This document shows positions 47,718-56,424 of a DNA stretch of 64,000 bases, in pieces (positions within the stretch are counted from its first letter, which is position 1; each line of letters begins with the position of its first letter). The translations under genes and the position numbers were made by a program. The stretch spans positions 97,470 through 161,469 of the forward strand of contig CAJPFI010000005.1 of assembly GCA_905339295.1 (NCBI GenBank), in the 5' to 3' direction. Under the pieces are notes generated by a model. It searched no databases, was not told the origin of the DNA, and saw only the letters and a list, made by a program, of their open reading frames with translations. Origin of the DNA: Burkholderiales bacterium. GTDB lineage: Bacteria > Pseudomonadota > Gammaproteobacteria > Burkholderiales > Casimicrobiaceae.

Positions 47718-48767
47718 ATGCCGCTTCGCTCGCCCGCGCTTCGCCGCGCGCCGTTCGTCTCCGCCCTGGCCGCCGCGTTAGCGCTCGCCGTTGCCGGCAT
47801 CGCCTATGCCCAGCCGCAGCTGCGCACGTTCAAGGCTGGGGCCGGCCCCGACGAGCTGTGGGACGTCACGATGAAGATGGAGATGCCGGGCATGCCGATG
47901 GCGATGCCGGCGCAGGTGCATCAGGTGTGCCTCAAGAAGAATCGCAAGGCCGACGACACGATCCCGAGGCAGGAGAACTGCACGGTCACCGACTCGAAGA
48001 CCGTCGGCAACAAGGTGATCTTCACGATGGATTGCGCCGGCCGCGAGCCGATGACCGTGAACGGCGAGGTCTCGTCCACGCCGACGTCGTACGAAGGGAA
48101 GATGCGCATGAAGCCCAAGCGCAAGGGCGAGGACATGGAGGTGACGCAGACCTTCTCCGGACGCAAGGTCGGCGCGTGCACCGACCAGACCGAGCAGGTG
48201 ATCGCGGGCGCGAGGGCGCAGGGCGACGCCGCGATCGCGCGCACTTGCGCGGAGGGTCTCGACCGGCTCAACGCGCCGATGTTCTTCGGCCAGGGCGCCA
48301 TGTGCGCCTCGCAGCAGAAGCAGTTCTGCGACAAGGTCGGCGGCGTCGCCCGCGACCTGCGCGAGCCGGCGGCGCACCGGGCGGCAGTCGCCAGATCGAA
48401 CGTCGAGACGGTGAAGCAGGCGCTGCAGAGCTGCAGGCACGACTACGCCGCCGCGACGGCGGTCGCGTGCGGCAAGGCGGCGCAGACGAAGGACTGGGCG
48501 TTTCTCGGTACCGGCTGGTGCGACCCCGAGGTGAGGACTGCGGGTCCGACCCATTGCCGAGGGCGCGACTATTACCTGGTCGACCGGTCGCTCATCCCGA
48601 TGTGCAACCGGTATGCGTTCCTGACCAAGGGAAGCGTTCCCGCCGGCGGCGTCGCTGCCGCCAGGGGATCCGCGGGGTCCGGGCAGCCGAGGGCCGCTCC
48701 CGAGCCGTCGACCCCGGATCCGATGAAGCAGGGCGTCGACGCGGTCCGCAGGCTGCTGCCGTTCTGA
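47718..48767 (+). CDS. DUF3617-like secreted protein with cysteine-rich C-terminus
   Basis: A 349-residue protein with a signal peptide ending near GIAYA-QP. The DUF3617-like part (about 40-165) has ELWDVTMKMEMPGMPMAMP, VCLKK and the usual calycin-like repeats. The C-terminal part adds many cysteines in short spacings (CAEG, MCASQQKQFCDKV, SCRHDY, GWCDPEV, HCRGRDYY, MCNRY), not part of DUF3617 and unknown to me. GAGGA is 8 bases before the ATG. It is 10 bp upstream of the D,D-peptidase gene, so the three genes from here to 51041 may be co-transcribed. Confidence 0.78.
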   Translation: MPLRSPALRRAPFVSALAAALALAVAGIAYAQPQLRTFKAGAGPDELWDVTMKMEMPGMPMAMPAQVHQVCLKKNRKADDTIPRQENCTVTDSKTVGNKVIFTMDCAGREPMTVNGEVSSTPTSYEGKMRMKPKRKGEDMEVTQTFSGRKVGACTDQTEQVIAGARAQGDAAIARTCAEGLDRLNAPMFFGQGAMCASQQKQFCDKVGGVARDLREPAAHRAAVARSNVETVKQALQSCRHDYAAATAVACGKAAQTKDWAFLGTGWCDPEVRTAGPTHCRGRDYYLVDRSLIPMCNRYAFLTKGSVPAGGVAAARGSAGSGQPRAAPEPSTPDPMKQGVDAVRRLLPF

Positions 48768-48777
48768 CGGCAACCCG

Positions 48778-49629
48778 ATGAATCGCGGCGCGCTTGCCAT
48801 CGCGGCGGCGCTCGCGCTCGTTCCCGCGGACGCGTCGAGCGCCGCGGTCGCGGCGACCGACCCGTGGCCCGGTGCCGCGGCCGCGTACCTCGTGCGCGTC
48901 GACGGCGAGGTGCGCTGGTCGTCGAACGACGCCGCGCGGCTCAAGCCCGCGAGCCTCACGAAGCTGATGACCGCGATCCTTGCGGTCGAGACGCTCGCTC
49001 CCGGCGACGAGGTGAAGGTCGGCAAGCGTGCCGCGGCAGCGGACGGCGCGCGGCTGGGCCTGCGTGCCGGGATGAGGCTGCCCGCGGAGCACCTGCTTGC
49101 CGCCGCGCTGCTGCGTTCGGCGAACGATGCGTGCCTCGCGCTCGCGGAACGCGTCTCGGGCAGCGAGGCGAGGTTCGTCGCGACGATGAACGCGCGCGCG
49201 GCGGCGCTGGGCCTCGCGGACACGCACTTCGCCAACGCCTGCGGGTTCGACGGGCCAGGCCACTACGCGTCGGCGCGCGACCTCGCGAAGCTCGCCGACG
49301 CCGCGGTTGCCCATCCGCGCATCGCGGCGATCGTCGCGCGCGAGTCGTCCGTCGCGAAGACCCTGGACGGCAGGACGTTCCGGTTCGACAACACCAACGT
49401 TCTCGTCGGCCGCGTGGACGGCGCGCTCGGCATCAAGACCGGCTGGACGAGGATGGCCGGGCGCTGCCTCGTGGCGCTGGCCGAGCGCGGAGGCACGCGC
49501 GTGCTGGTCGTGCTGCTCGGCGCGCAGGATCGCTGGTGGGATGCGGTCGCGATGATCGAGTCGGCGTTCGAGGAAACGCGCGCGCGCCCGGCGACCGTGA
49601 CGCCCCCGCCGGGTCCGGCGCGGCGGTGA
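48778..49629 (+). CDS. D-alanyl-D-alanine carboxypeptidase (S11)
   Basis: A 283-residue penicillin-binding protein 5-type D,D-peptidase with SLTK (Ser59, Lys62), SAN (114-116) and KTGWT (Lys220). The signal peptide ends near AAVA-AT. Shorter than the E. coli PBP5 family: the C-terminal beta domain and membrane anchor helix are missing, so it is probably a soluble periplasmic enzyme. Its last codons overlap the next gene (GTGA). Confidence 0.92.
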   Translation: MNRGALAIAAALALVPADASSAAVAATDPWPGAAAAYLVRVDGEVRWSSNDAARLKPASLTKLMTAILAVETLAPGDEVKVGKRAAAADGARLGLRAGMRLPAEHLLAAALLRSANDACLALAERVSGSEARFVATMNARAAALGLADTHFANACGFDGPGHYASARDLAKLADAAVAHPRIAAIVARESSVAKTLDGRTFRFDNTNVLVGRVDGALGIKTGWTRMAGRCLVALAERGGTRVLVVLLGAQDRWWDAVAMIESAFEETRARPATVTPPPGPARR

Positions 49630-51041
49630 GCGCGCGCAAGTCCGCGTTCCTGGTGGCCCTCGCGGCGCTCGCCGCCTACGCCGCCGCTCCCGGCACGGCG
49701 TTCCAGTACGACGACTTCCGCGTCGTCGTCATCGACGGCGACGTCCACTCGTGGTCCGCGTGGCGGGCGTCGATGCCGGGCATGCGGCCGCTCACCAAGG
49801 CGAGCTACGTCGCGAACTGGCTCGCGTCGCCCGCGCCGGCGGGATTCGCGCTCGCGGGCGTGGCGATGCACGTCGCGTCCGCCCTCCTGGTCCTCGCGCT
49901 CGCGCGCCGATGGATCGCGGCGCTCGCCACGGCGTTGCCGCGGCCGGGGTTCGCCGCGCTCGCGACGGCGCTCGTCTTCGCGCTCCATCCGGCGCAGACC
50001 GAGGCGGTCGTCTACATCGCCGGCCGCTCGACGGCGCTCTCGTCGCTGTTCACGCTCGCGGGCCTGTACGCATGGGAGCGCGCGCGCGACGGCGCCGCCG
50101 CCCCGTGGCGCGCGGCGACGATGGCGCTGTTCGTCGCCGCGATGGGTGCGCGCGAGTCGGCGTGGATCCTCCCGTTCGCACTGGTTCTCGTCGAGGTCGC
50201 GCGCGGAGAACGGGTCGGCGCGGCATTCAGGCGGACATGGCCGTTCTGGCTCCTCGCGCTCGCGCTCGCGGCCGTCGTGCTCGCGGTCGCTCCGTACCGG
50301 CGGCTCCTCGAGACCAGCCTTTCGATCCGCGGACCGCTCGACAACCTCGTCGCGCAGCTCGACGCGGTCGCCTACCTCGTCACCCATCCGCTCCTCACGC
50401 TGCGCGTGAACTTCGACCCGGATCTGGTCGCGCGCGACGCGATCGACGCCGCCTGGCTCGCGAAGGCGGCCGCGCTGGTCGCCGCGCTCGCGTTCGTCTC
50501 CGCCAGGTGGCGCCGCCGCCCGTGGCTCGGATTCGGCGTCGTGTGGTTCCTGCTCGCGCTCGCGCCCACGCACGGTCCGCTCGCGCGCTACGAGCTCGCG
50601 AACGACAGGCAGCTGTACCTCGCCGTCATCGGGCCCGCGCTGATCCTCGGCGTCCTGCTGGCATCGTGGTCCGCGCGCATCGCTGCGCGGGTGACGCTGG
50701 CCGCGCTCTCCGCGCTGCTCGGCGTCGCGACGTTCGTGCGCGTCACCGACTATGCGAGCGAGGTGCGGTTGTGGGAGGCCACGGTCCGCGCGTCGCCCCT
50801 CAACCCGCGCGCCTGGAACAACCTCGGCCATGCGTGGCAGCTCGCCGGCGACGGCGCGCGGGCGCGCGCTGCGTACGAGCGCGCGCTCGCCATCGATCCG
50901 GAGCACCGGAAGGCGCGCGGCAACCTCGACACGCTCGGTCCGCGCAGCGGAGATCCGCCCTCCGGGATCGGGAGTGCCTGTGGCGGGGAGGACTGCGGCG
51001 ATGGTGCGTTGCACCTAGGCGCCGACAAGACGGGCCGGTAG
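49626..51041 (+). CDS. TMTC-like polytopic membrane protein with TPR
   Basis: A 471-residue protein starting at a GTG that overlaps the upstream stop. About nine membrane helices; the segment FQYDDFRVVVIDGDVHSW, HVASALLVLAL, FALHPAQTEAVVYIAGRST and ESAWILPFALVLVEV match the TMTC/DUF1736-like O-mannosyltransferase family seen in bacteria as TPR-containing membrane proteins. A single TPR unit follows at about 405-450 (NPRAWNNLGHAWQLAGDGARARAAYERAL). It may glycosylate exported proteins; unproven in bacteria. Confidence 0.85.
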   Translation: MSARKSAFLVALAALAAYAAAPGTAFQYDDFRVVVIDGDVHSWSAWRASMPGMRPLTKASYVANWLASPAPAGFALAGVAMHVASALLVLALARRWIAALATALPRPGFAALATALVFALHPAQTEAVVYIAGRSTALSSLFTLAGLYAWERARDGAAAPWRAATMALFVAAMGARESAWILPFALVLVEVARGERVGAAFRRTWPFWLLALALAAVVLAVAPYRRLLETSLSIRGPLDNLVAQLDAVAYLVTHPLLTLRVNFDPDLVARDAIDAAWLAKAAALVAALAFVSARWRRRPWLGFGVVWFLLALAPTHGPLARYELANDRQLYLAVIGPALILGVLLASWSARIAARVTLAALSALLGVATFVRVTDYASEVRLWEATVRASPLNPRAWNNLGHAWQLAGDGARARAAYERALAIDPEHRKARGNLDTLGPRSGDPPSGIGSACGGEDCGDGALHLGADKTGR

Positions 51042-51044
51042 CAT
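51039..51044 (+). promoter_or_regulatory. Possible -10 box TAGCAT upstream of rocD
   Basis: TAGCAT overlaps the stop codon of the preceding gene in GGTAGCATGATCGG context, 180 nt before the aminotransferase start. Third occurrence of this hexamer. Confidence 0.2.
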
Positions 51045-51224
51045 GATCGGCTTGCGCGGGTGCGCCGGATTCGACGGGCCCCGGCAGGCGCCATCGAACG
51101 CCTTCCGCCCACGAGGCGGAAACGGATCGCGGCGCGCACCGCGGCCTTCGCGCCCGGCCGTGCCGCTGCGACCGCAGCCGGGCGCGGCCGCGGCGGACGG
51201 CCACTCTCACGAGGAGCCTTGCGC

Positions 51225-52523
51225 ATGACGACGCTCGCCCGGACCGGCCTCGGGCCCGGTCATCCCCCGGTCGCCTCTGCCGCCGACGCGGCGGGCCGCG
51301 CCGCCGCCGACTCCGTGCGCCGCGAGCGCGCGTACGGCGCGCGCAACTACGATCCGCTGCCGGTCGTGATCACCCGCGGCGACGGCTCGTGGCTCACCGA
51401 CGTCGACGGGCGCCGCTACCTCGACCTGATGAGCGCGTACTCGGCGGTGAGCTTCGGCCACTCCCACCCGCGCATCGTCGCGGCGCTCACCGAACAGGCG
51501 CACCGGCTCGCCGTCACGTCGCGCGCGTACTTCAACGACCGGCTGCCGCTGCTGCTCGAGCGGCTCGTCGCGCTGACGGGTCTCGACCGCGCGCTGCCGG
51601 TCAACACCGGGCTCGAGGCGGTCGAGACCGCGATCAAGGCGTCGCGCAAGTGGGCGCACAAGGTGAAGGGCGTGCCCGACGGGCAGGCCGGGATCATCGC
51701 GTGCCGTGGCAACTTCCACGGCAGGTCGATCGCGATCACGGGGCTGTCGACCGAGGCGCAGTACCGCGACGGCTTCGGTCCGTATCCGCCGGGCCTGACC
51801 ACGATTCCGTTCGACGATCCGGCCGCGCTCGACGCGGCGATCGGCCCGCACACGGCCGCGTTCCTGGTCGAGCCGGTGCAGGGCGAGGCGGGTATCGTCG
51901 TGCCGCACGACGGCTATCTCGCGCGCTGCGCCGAGATCTGCCGCCGCCATCGCGTGCTGATGATCTGCGACGAGGTGCAGACGGGGCTCGGCCGCACCGG
52001 CCGCCTGTTCGGCTGGCAGCACGACGGCGCGATGCCCGACGGCGTCATCCTCGGCAAGGCGCTTGGCGGCGGACTGCTTCCGGTGTCGGCGTTCGTCGCG
52101 ACCGACGACGTGATGCAGGTGTTCACCCCGGGCGACCACGGCAGCACGTTCGGCGGCAATCCGCTGGGCGCCGCGGTTGCGCTCGCGGCGCTCGACGTGC
52201 TCGAGGACGAGCGGCTGGTGGCGCGCTCGCGAGAGCTCGGCCTGTGGCTGCTCGACGAGCTCAAGGGCATCGAAAGTCCGCTCGTCGTCGACGTGCGCGG
52301 ACGCGGCCTGTTCATCGGCATCGAGGTCGACGCGGCGAAGGCGACGGCGCGCGAGGTCGTCCACCGCCTGCTCGCTCGCGGCATCCTGACGAAGGACACG
52401 CACGGCACCGTCGTGCGCATCGCCCCGCCGCTCAACGTGCCGCGCGAGGCGCTGGTGTGGGCGATCGGAGAGATCCGGGCGGCGCTCGAGGACCTCGAGC
52501 AGGGCGTCCTACGGGTCGCCTGA
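51225..52523 (+). CDS. rocD: Ornithine--oxo-acid transaminase
   Basis: A 432-residue class III aminotransferase. PLP lysine Lys278 in ILGKALGGG, phosphate-binding GLEAVETAIK and FHGRSIAITGLS, and DEVQTGLGRTG. The motif set PVNTGLEAVETAIKASRKW is that of ornithine delta-aminotransferase (ornithine to glutamate semialdehyde). The start at 51225 follows GAGGAG; an upstream open frame from 51060 is arginine-rich and unlikely. No arginine catabolic neighbours. A 262-bp gap with no gene follows. Confidence 0.92.
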   Translation: MTTLARTGLGPGHPPVASAADAAGRAAADSVRRERAYGARNYDPLPVVITRGDGSWLTDVDGRRYLDLMSAYSAVSFGHSHPRIVAALTEQAHRLAVTSRAYFNDRLPLLLERLVALTGLDRALPVNTGLEAVETAIKASRKWAHKVKGVPDGQAGIIACRGNFHGRSIAITGLSTEAQYRDGFGPYPPGLTTIPFDDPAALDAAIGPHTAAFLVEPVQGEAGIVVPHDGYLARCAEICRRHRVLMICDEVQTGLGRTGRLFGWQHDGAMPDGVILGKALGGGLLPVSAFVATDDVMQVFTPGDHGSTFGGNPLGAAVALAALDVLEDERLVARSRELGLWLLDELKGIESPLVVDVRGRGLFIGIEVDAAKATAREVVHRLLARGILTKDTHGTVVRIAPPLNVPREALVWAIGEIRAALEDLEQGVLRVA

Positions 52524-52785
52524 TCGACGAAGTCGCCCGACCGGCTGGACTGGCGGGCGCCGCCGATCGATCCGGCCGACCTGACAGGCAGTGCCGCATT
52601 CCGGCCGCTGGCTGCCGCAGGTCGCTGCGGAAAGGTGGCCGTGTGGCTCACGCCTTGAGCCACCCGGCGAGCATACTCCCCCGGCGTGGACCGCGCCGAG
52701 TCGGGAAGTGCCGTGCTGAGTTCGCGCGGTGGCATGAACGATGCTGGCAGTCTTTCGGGTCGTTCTTCAATACCGGAGGTAGGAA

Positions 52786-55329
52786 ATGCGTGACGGAACC
52801 TGGTCCTGGGTCGTCGGCCTGACCTTTGCCGCGAGTCTCCTGGGGGCAGGAGGCGCCGTGGCGGTGCCGACGACGCTTCCGATCGATCAGATCGGAGACG
52901 TAGGACAGCAGAACGCCATCGCGATCGGCGGAGATGGATTCCCCGTCGTCTCGTATCTGCGAACCGACAACGGCTCGCTGAAGGTGACGAAGTGCGGATC
53001 CGCGGACTGCTCGATGGGCAACCAGACGACGACGGTCGTCCCGAGCGGGATGGCGTCGAACGGGGGCATCGCGGTACCGGCCGACGGCCGGCCGGTCCTC
53101 ACCTACGTGCTATCGGGCGCAGTGAGGCTCCTTCGGTGCGGCAATTCGGCTTGCAGCAGCGGAAACGGCAGCGTGTCGCTCGGCGCAGGCGATTCGCCCG
53201 CGCTCGCGATTCGGCCCGACGGTCTGCCGATAGTCGTATCGAACGAGGACGGCGGAATTCGGGTTACTCGATGCTTGGACGCATCGTGCTCGACGTCCCA
53301 GCAGACGTCGATCGCGCAGGCGCAGACCGGATCGCTGGATGTCGCGGTCGGGGCGGACGGGTACCCGGTCATCGCCAATATCATTGGCGGCGTCGGCGTG
53401 CGAGTGGGAAAGTGCGGCAATGCGGACTGCACTGGCGGCGTGTCGTTTCAGACGCTCGATGACTTTGGTGTGAGCAATGGAAAGCCGGCGCTCCAAGTTC
53501 CCTCGGACGGCGTCCCCATCGTCGCTTACCTCGCTGGGGGATCGGATTACGATGTGCGAGTCGCAAGATGCCGAGACGCAGGGTGTCTCGCCGGCGCCTC
53601 AATCAATGCGATTGTCCGTTACTACGATTACCTCAACCCCCACCGTAAAGTATCGATGGCCTTTGCTAGCGATGGCTTGCCAATAATCGCGTTCCAAAGC
53701 ACGGCCGAATTGGGAGGCTCTGGCGGGGTCGCGGTAGCGAAATGCGGATCGTTTACTTGCGCGAGCCATACTGTATACACGGCTATCGATACTAAGCCTC
53801 AAACAGGACTATTCACTGACATTGCAGTCGACCCTGCGGGTCACCCAGTCGTGTCCTACTACGACTATGCGAATCATGACCTTTTCGTCGCGCGCTGCGA
53901 CAACGAGACCTGCCAAGGTTCTTCGCCGACACGTGCATTGGGTCAATCCGGAGAGCCACTGGCATTCATCACCGCCTTCGAGAATTCCCAGGTCGCAGTC
54001 ATCGACACCGTCTCCCGGGCGCTGGTTTCCCTGATCGACGTCGGCAACGGCCCCGAGGGGGTCGCCTTCAGTCGCGACGGGCAGAAGGCCTACGTCACCA
54101 ACGTCTCGTCGGGAAACGTCTCCTACATCGACGTGGCGACCCGGGAGGTCGAGCGCACCGTGGCGACCGGGGCGCTCGGTACGGTCCCGCGCGGCATTGC
54201 CGTTTCTCCCGACCATTCGAGGCTGTACGTCGCCAATTCCGGCACGAACGCCGTCGCCGTGATCGATCGCGTCGCCGGCACGGTGATTTCGGCCGTTCCC
54301 GTGGGCAACGGTCCCTTCGGGCTCGCGATCACGCCGGACGGCGCGACGGTCGTCACGGCCAACACGACGGGCAACAGCGCATCGTTCATCAGCACCGCAA
54401 CCAATACGCTGCTGGGAACGGTGCCCGTCGGAACGCAGCCCTATGGGATCGCGACCTCTCCGGACGGGTTGCTGGCGTACGTTGCGAATTTCGCCAGCAA
54501 CTCGGTTTCGGTGATCGACGTCACAGCGAGGACGGTGATCGACACCATACCCGTTGGGCCCGGGCCGTTCGGCATCGCCGTCAGTTCCGACGGCACGCGC
54601 CTCTACGTGTCGGACAACCAGAACCGCGTCTCGGTCGTCGACACCGTGACGCGCCAGTCGATCGGGTCGATCCCGGTCGGATCGCATCCGCAAGGCGTCG
54701 CCCTGACGCCGGACGACAAGTACCTCTTCGTCGCGAACCAGTTCTCCGACAGCGTGGACGTGATCGACACTGCGACGAGCCTGGTCGTTTTCACGCGCGC
54801 CGTACCGAGCGATCCGGTCTCGCTGGGTGCGTTCATTTCGCCGCCGCTCGTTCGGGCCAGGCAGGCCGTCGAGTTCTATCACGCATTCTTCGGCCACTAT
54901 TTCGTGACCATCCAGGAAGACGAGATCGAAGCTCTCGACACCGGCGTGTTCGTAGGCTGGGCGCGCACGGGACAGACCTTCAACGTTTTCGACCTCGGCT
55001 CGGGCCATGCGGACGTCTGCCGCTTCTTCACGACGGCATTTGCGCCGAAGAGCTCGCACTTCTACACGCCGCTGGCATTCGAATGCGACCTGGTCAAGCA
55101 GAATCCGGACTGGATCTACGAGAAGATCGCATTCCAGCTGCGCTTGCCCGTGGCGGGAGCCTGTCCGAGCGGCACGATTCCGCTCTACCGGCTCTACAAC
55201 GACGGTCTCACTGGCGCGCCCAACCACCGGTACACGACGAGCACGGCGATCCGGACGCAGATGATCGCGCAGGGATACCTTCCCGAGGACGACAATACGG
55301 CCTGCGTTCCGCCGCAAGCCGGAGAGTGA
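52786..55329 (+). CDS. Secreted double beta-propeller protein with C-terminal DUF5648
   Basis: An 847-residue exported protein. Signal peptide ends near AVAVP. N-terminal part (about 45-380) has seven repeats, each ending in a CX4C pair (KCGSADC, RCGNSAC, RCLDASC, KCGNADC, RCRDAGC, KCGSFTC, RCDNETC) after a DG(F/L/Y)PVV-like strand. The middle (about 390-690) has seven YVTN-type blades (AYVTN, LYVANSGTNAVAVID and so on). The end (about 695-845) is a DUF5648 module: AVEFYHAFFGHYFVTIQEDE through ACVPP, the same domain as the array at 12851-17865. GGAGG lies before the ATG. Sequence between 53570 and 53830 is visibly AT-richer than the rest. Probably binds ligands or cell surfaces (inference). 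Confidence 0.87.
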   Translation: MRDGTWSWVVGLTFAASLLGAGGAVAVPTTLPIDQIGDVGQQNAIAIGGDGFPVVSYLRTDNGSLKVTKCGSADCSMGNQTTTVVPSGMASNGGIAVPADGRPVLTYVLSGAVRLLRCGNSACSSGNGSVSLGAGDSPALAIRPDGLPIVVSNEDGGIRVTRCLDASCSTSQQTSIAQAQTGSLDVAVGADGYPVIANIIGGVGVRVGKCGNADCTGGVSFQTLDDFGVSNGKPALQVPSDGVPIVAYLAGGSDYDVRVARCRDAGCLAGASINAIVRYYDYLNPHRKVSMAFASDGLPIIAFQSTAELGGSGGVAVAKCGSFTCASHTVYTAIDTKPQTGLFTDIAVDPAGHPVVSYYDYANHDLFVARCDNETCQGSSPTRALGQSGEPLAFITAFENSQVAVIDTVSRALVSLIDVGNGPEGVAFSRDGQKAYVTNVSSGNVSYIDVATREVERTVATGALGTVPRGIAVSPDHSRLYVANSGTNAVAVIDRVAGTVISAVPVGNGPFGLAITPDGATVVTANTTGNSASFISTATNTLLGTVPVGTQPYGIATSPDGLLAYVANFASNSVSVIDVTARTVIDTIPVGPGPFGIAVSSDGTRLYVSDNQNRVSVVDTVTRQSIGSIPVGSHPQGVALTPDDKYLFVANQFSDSVDVIDTATSLVVFTRAVPSDPVSLGAFISPPLVRARQAVEFYHAFFGHYFVTIQEDEIEALDTGVFVGWARTGQTFNVFDLGSGHADVCRFFTTAFAPKSSHFYTPLAFECDLVKQNPDWIYEKIAFQLRLPVAGACPSGTIPLYRLYNDGLTGAPNHRYTTSTAIRTQMIAQGYLPEDDNTACVPPQAGE

Positions 55330-55400
55330 GGCGACGCAGTGATGTAGCGTCGTTGCTCTCGGTGGCGGCGGTTCGCTGCCGCCGCTCGCGGCGCCTGACC

Positions 55401-55406
55401 TATACT
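55401..55406 (+). promoter_or_regulatory. Possible -10 box (TATACT) next to the 5'-nucleotidase start
   Basis: TATACT ends six bases before the ATG at 55413, so a transcript from it would be leaderless. No clear -35. Confidence 0.25.
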
Positions 55407-55412
55407 TGCCGC

Positions 55413-56315
55413 ATGTCCGCGAGCCTCGCCGCCCAGCTCGTCGTCGCGATCAGCTCGCGCGCGCTGTTCGACTTCGAGGAGGAGAACCGCGTCTTCGAGA
55501 CGGCGGACGACCACGCGTACATGAAGCTGCAGCTCGATCGGCTCTCGGAGCAGGCGAAGCCGGGCGTCGCGTACCCGCTGGTGCGCAAGCTGCTGGACTT
55601 CAACGCGGACGGCGTGCGGCGCATCGAGGTGGTGATCCTGTCGCGCAACGATCCGGTGTCGGGGCTGCGCGTGTTCCGGTCGGTGCGCGGTGCCGGGCTC
55701 GCGATCGAGCGCGGCGTGTTCACGCGCGGCCGCGCGCCCTACAGCTACCTGCGGCCGCTCCACGCCAACCTGTTCCTTTCCGCGAACGCCGAGGACGTGC
55801 GGGCCGCGCTGGACGCGGGCTACCCGGCGGCGCGCGTCTACACGCGCTCGGCGGCCCTCGACTCGCATCCCGACGAGGTGCGGATCGCGTTCGACGGCGA
55901 CGCCGTGCTGTTCGCCGACGAGGCCGAGCGCGTCTTCCAGTCGCACGGGCTGGCCGCGTTCCAGTCGCACGAGGCCGACCACGCCGCCCGGCCGCTGCCG
56001 CCGGGCCCGTTCAAGCCGCTGCTCGAGGCGCTGCACCGGCTGCAGCTCGCCGACGCCAGCGACAGGGTCGCGATGCGGCTGCGAACGGCGCTCGTGACGG
56101 CGCGCAGCGCGCCGGCGCACGAGCGCGCGATACGCACGCTGATGGACTGGAACATCGCGGTCGACGAGGCGCTGTTCCTCGGCGGCCTCGACAAGGGCGC
56201 GTTCCTGCGCGAGTTCGAGCCCGACTTCTACTTCGACGACCAGACGCGGCACGTCGACTCCGCTTCGCAGCACGTCCCGTCGGGTCACGTCCCGCACGGC
56301 ATCGCGAACGAGTGA
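55413..56315 (+). CDS. 5'-nucleotidase (cytosolic NT5C1-like)
   Basis: A 300-residue protein of the cytosolic 5'-nucleotidase I family. ALFDFEEENRVFE opens it; VVILSRNDPVSGLRVF, FLSANAEDVRAAL and IAFDGDAVLFADEAERVF contain the acidic catalytic positions. It dephosphorylates nucleoside monophosphates. Monocistronic, convergent with the exchanger gene across 109 bp. Confidence 0.9.
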   Translation: MSASLAAQLVVAISSRALFDFEEENRVFETADDHAYMKLQLDRLSEQAKPGVAYPLVRKLLDFNADGVRRIEVVILSRNDPVSGLRVFRSVRGAGLAIERGVFTRGRAPYSYLRPLHANLFLSANAEDVRAALDAGYPAARVYTRSAALDSHPDEVRIAFDGDAVLFADEAERVFQSHGLAAFQSHEADHAARPLPPGPFKPLLEALHRLQLADASDRVAMRLRTALVTARSAPAHERAIRTLMDWNIAVDEALFLGGLDKGAFLREFEPDFYFDDQTRHVDSASQHVPSGHVPHGIANE

Positions 56316-56334
56316 CGCGCGCGCGGGTACTGCG

Positions 56335-56363
56335 CACGTACCACGTCCCGGGATCGGTACGTG
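56335..56363. terminator. Possible hairpin between convergent genes
   Basis: CACGTACC (56335-56342) and GGTACGTG (56356-56363) form a perfect 8-bp inverted repeat with a 13-nt loop, between the convergent nucleotidase and exchanger genes. No T-tract on either side, so bidirectional termination is only suggested. Confidence 0.35.
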
Positions 56364-56424
56364 ATACGAACGTGGCACCCGAGGCCGCCTGCCGGCGCGC
56401 CAACACGGCCGACCTCCATCCGGC

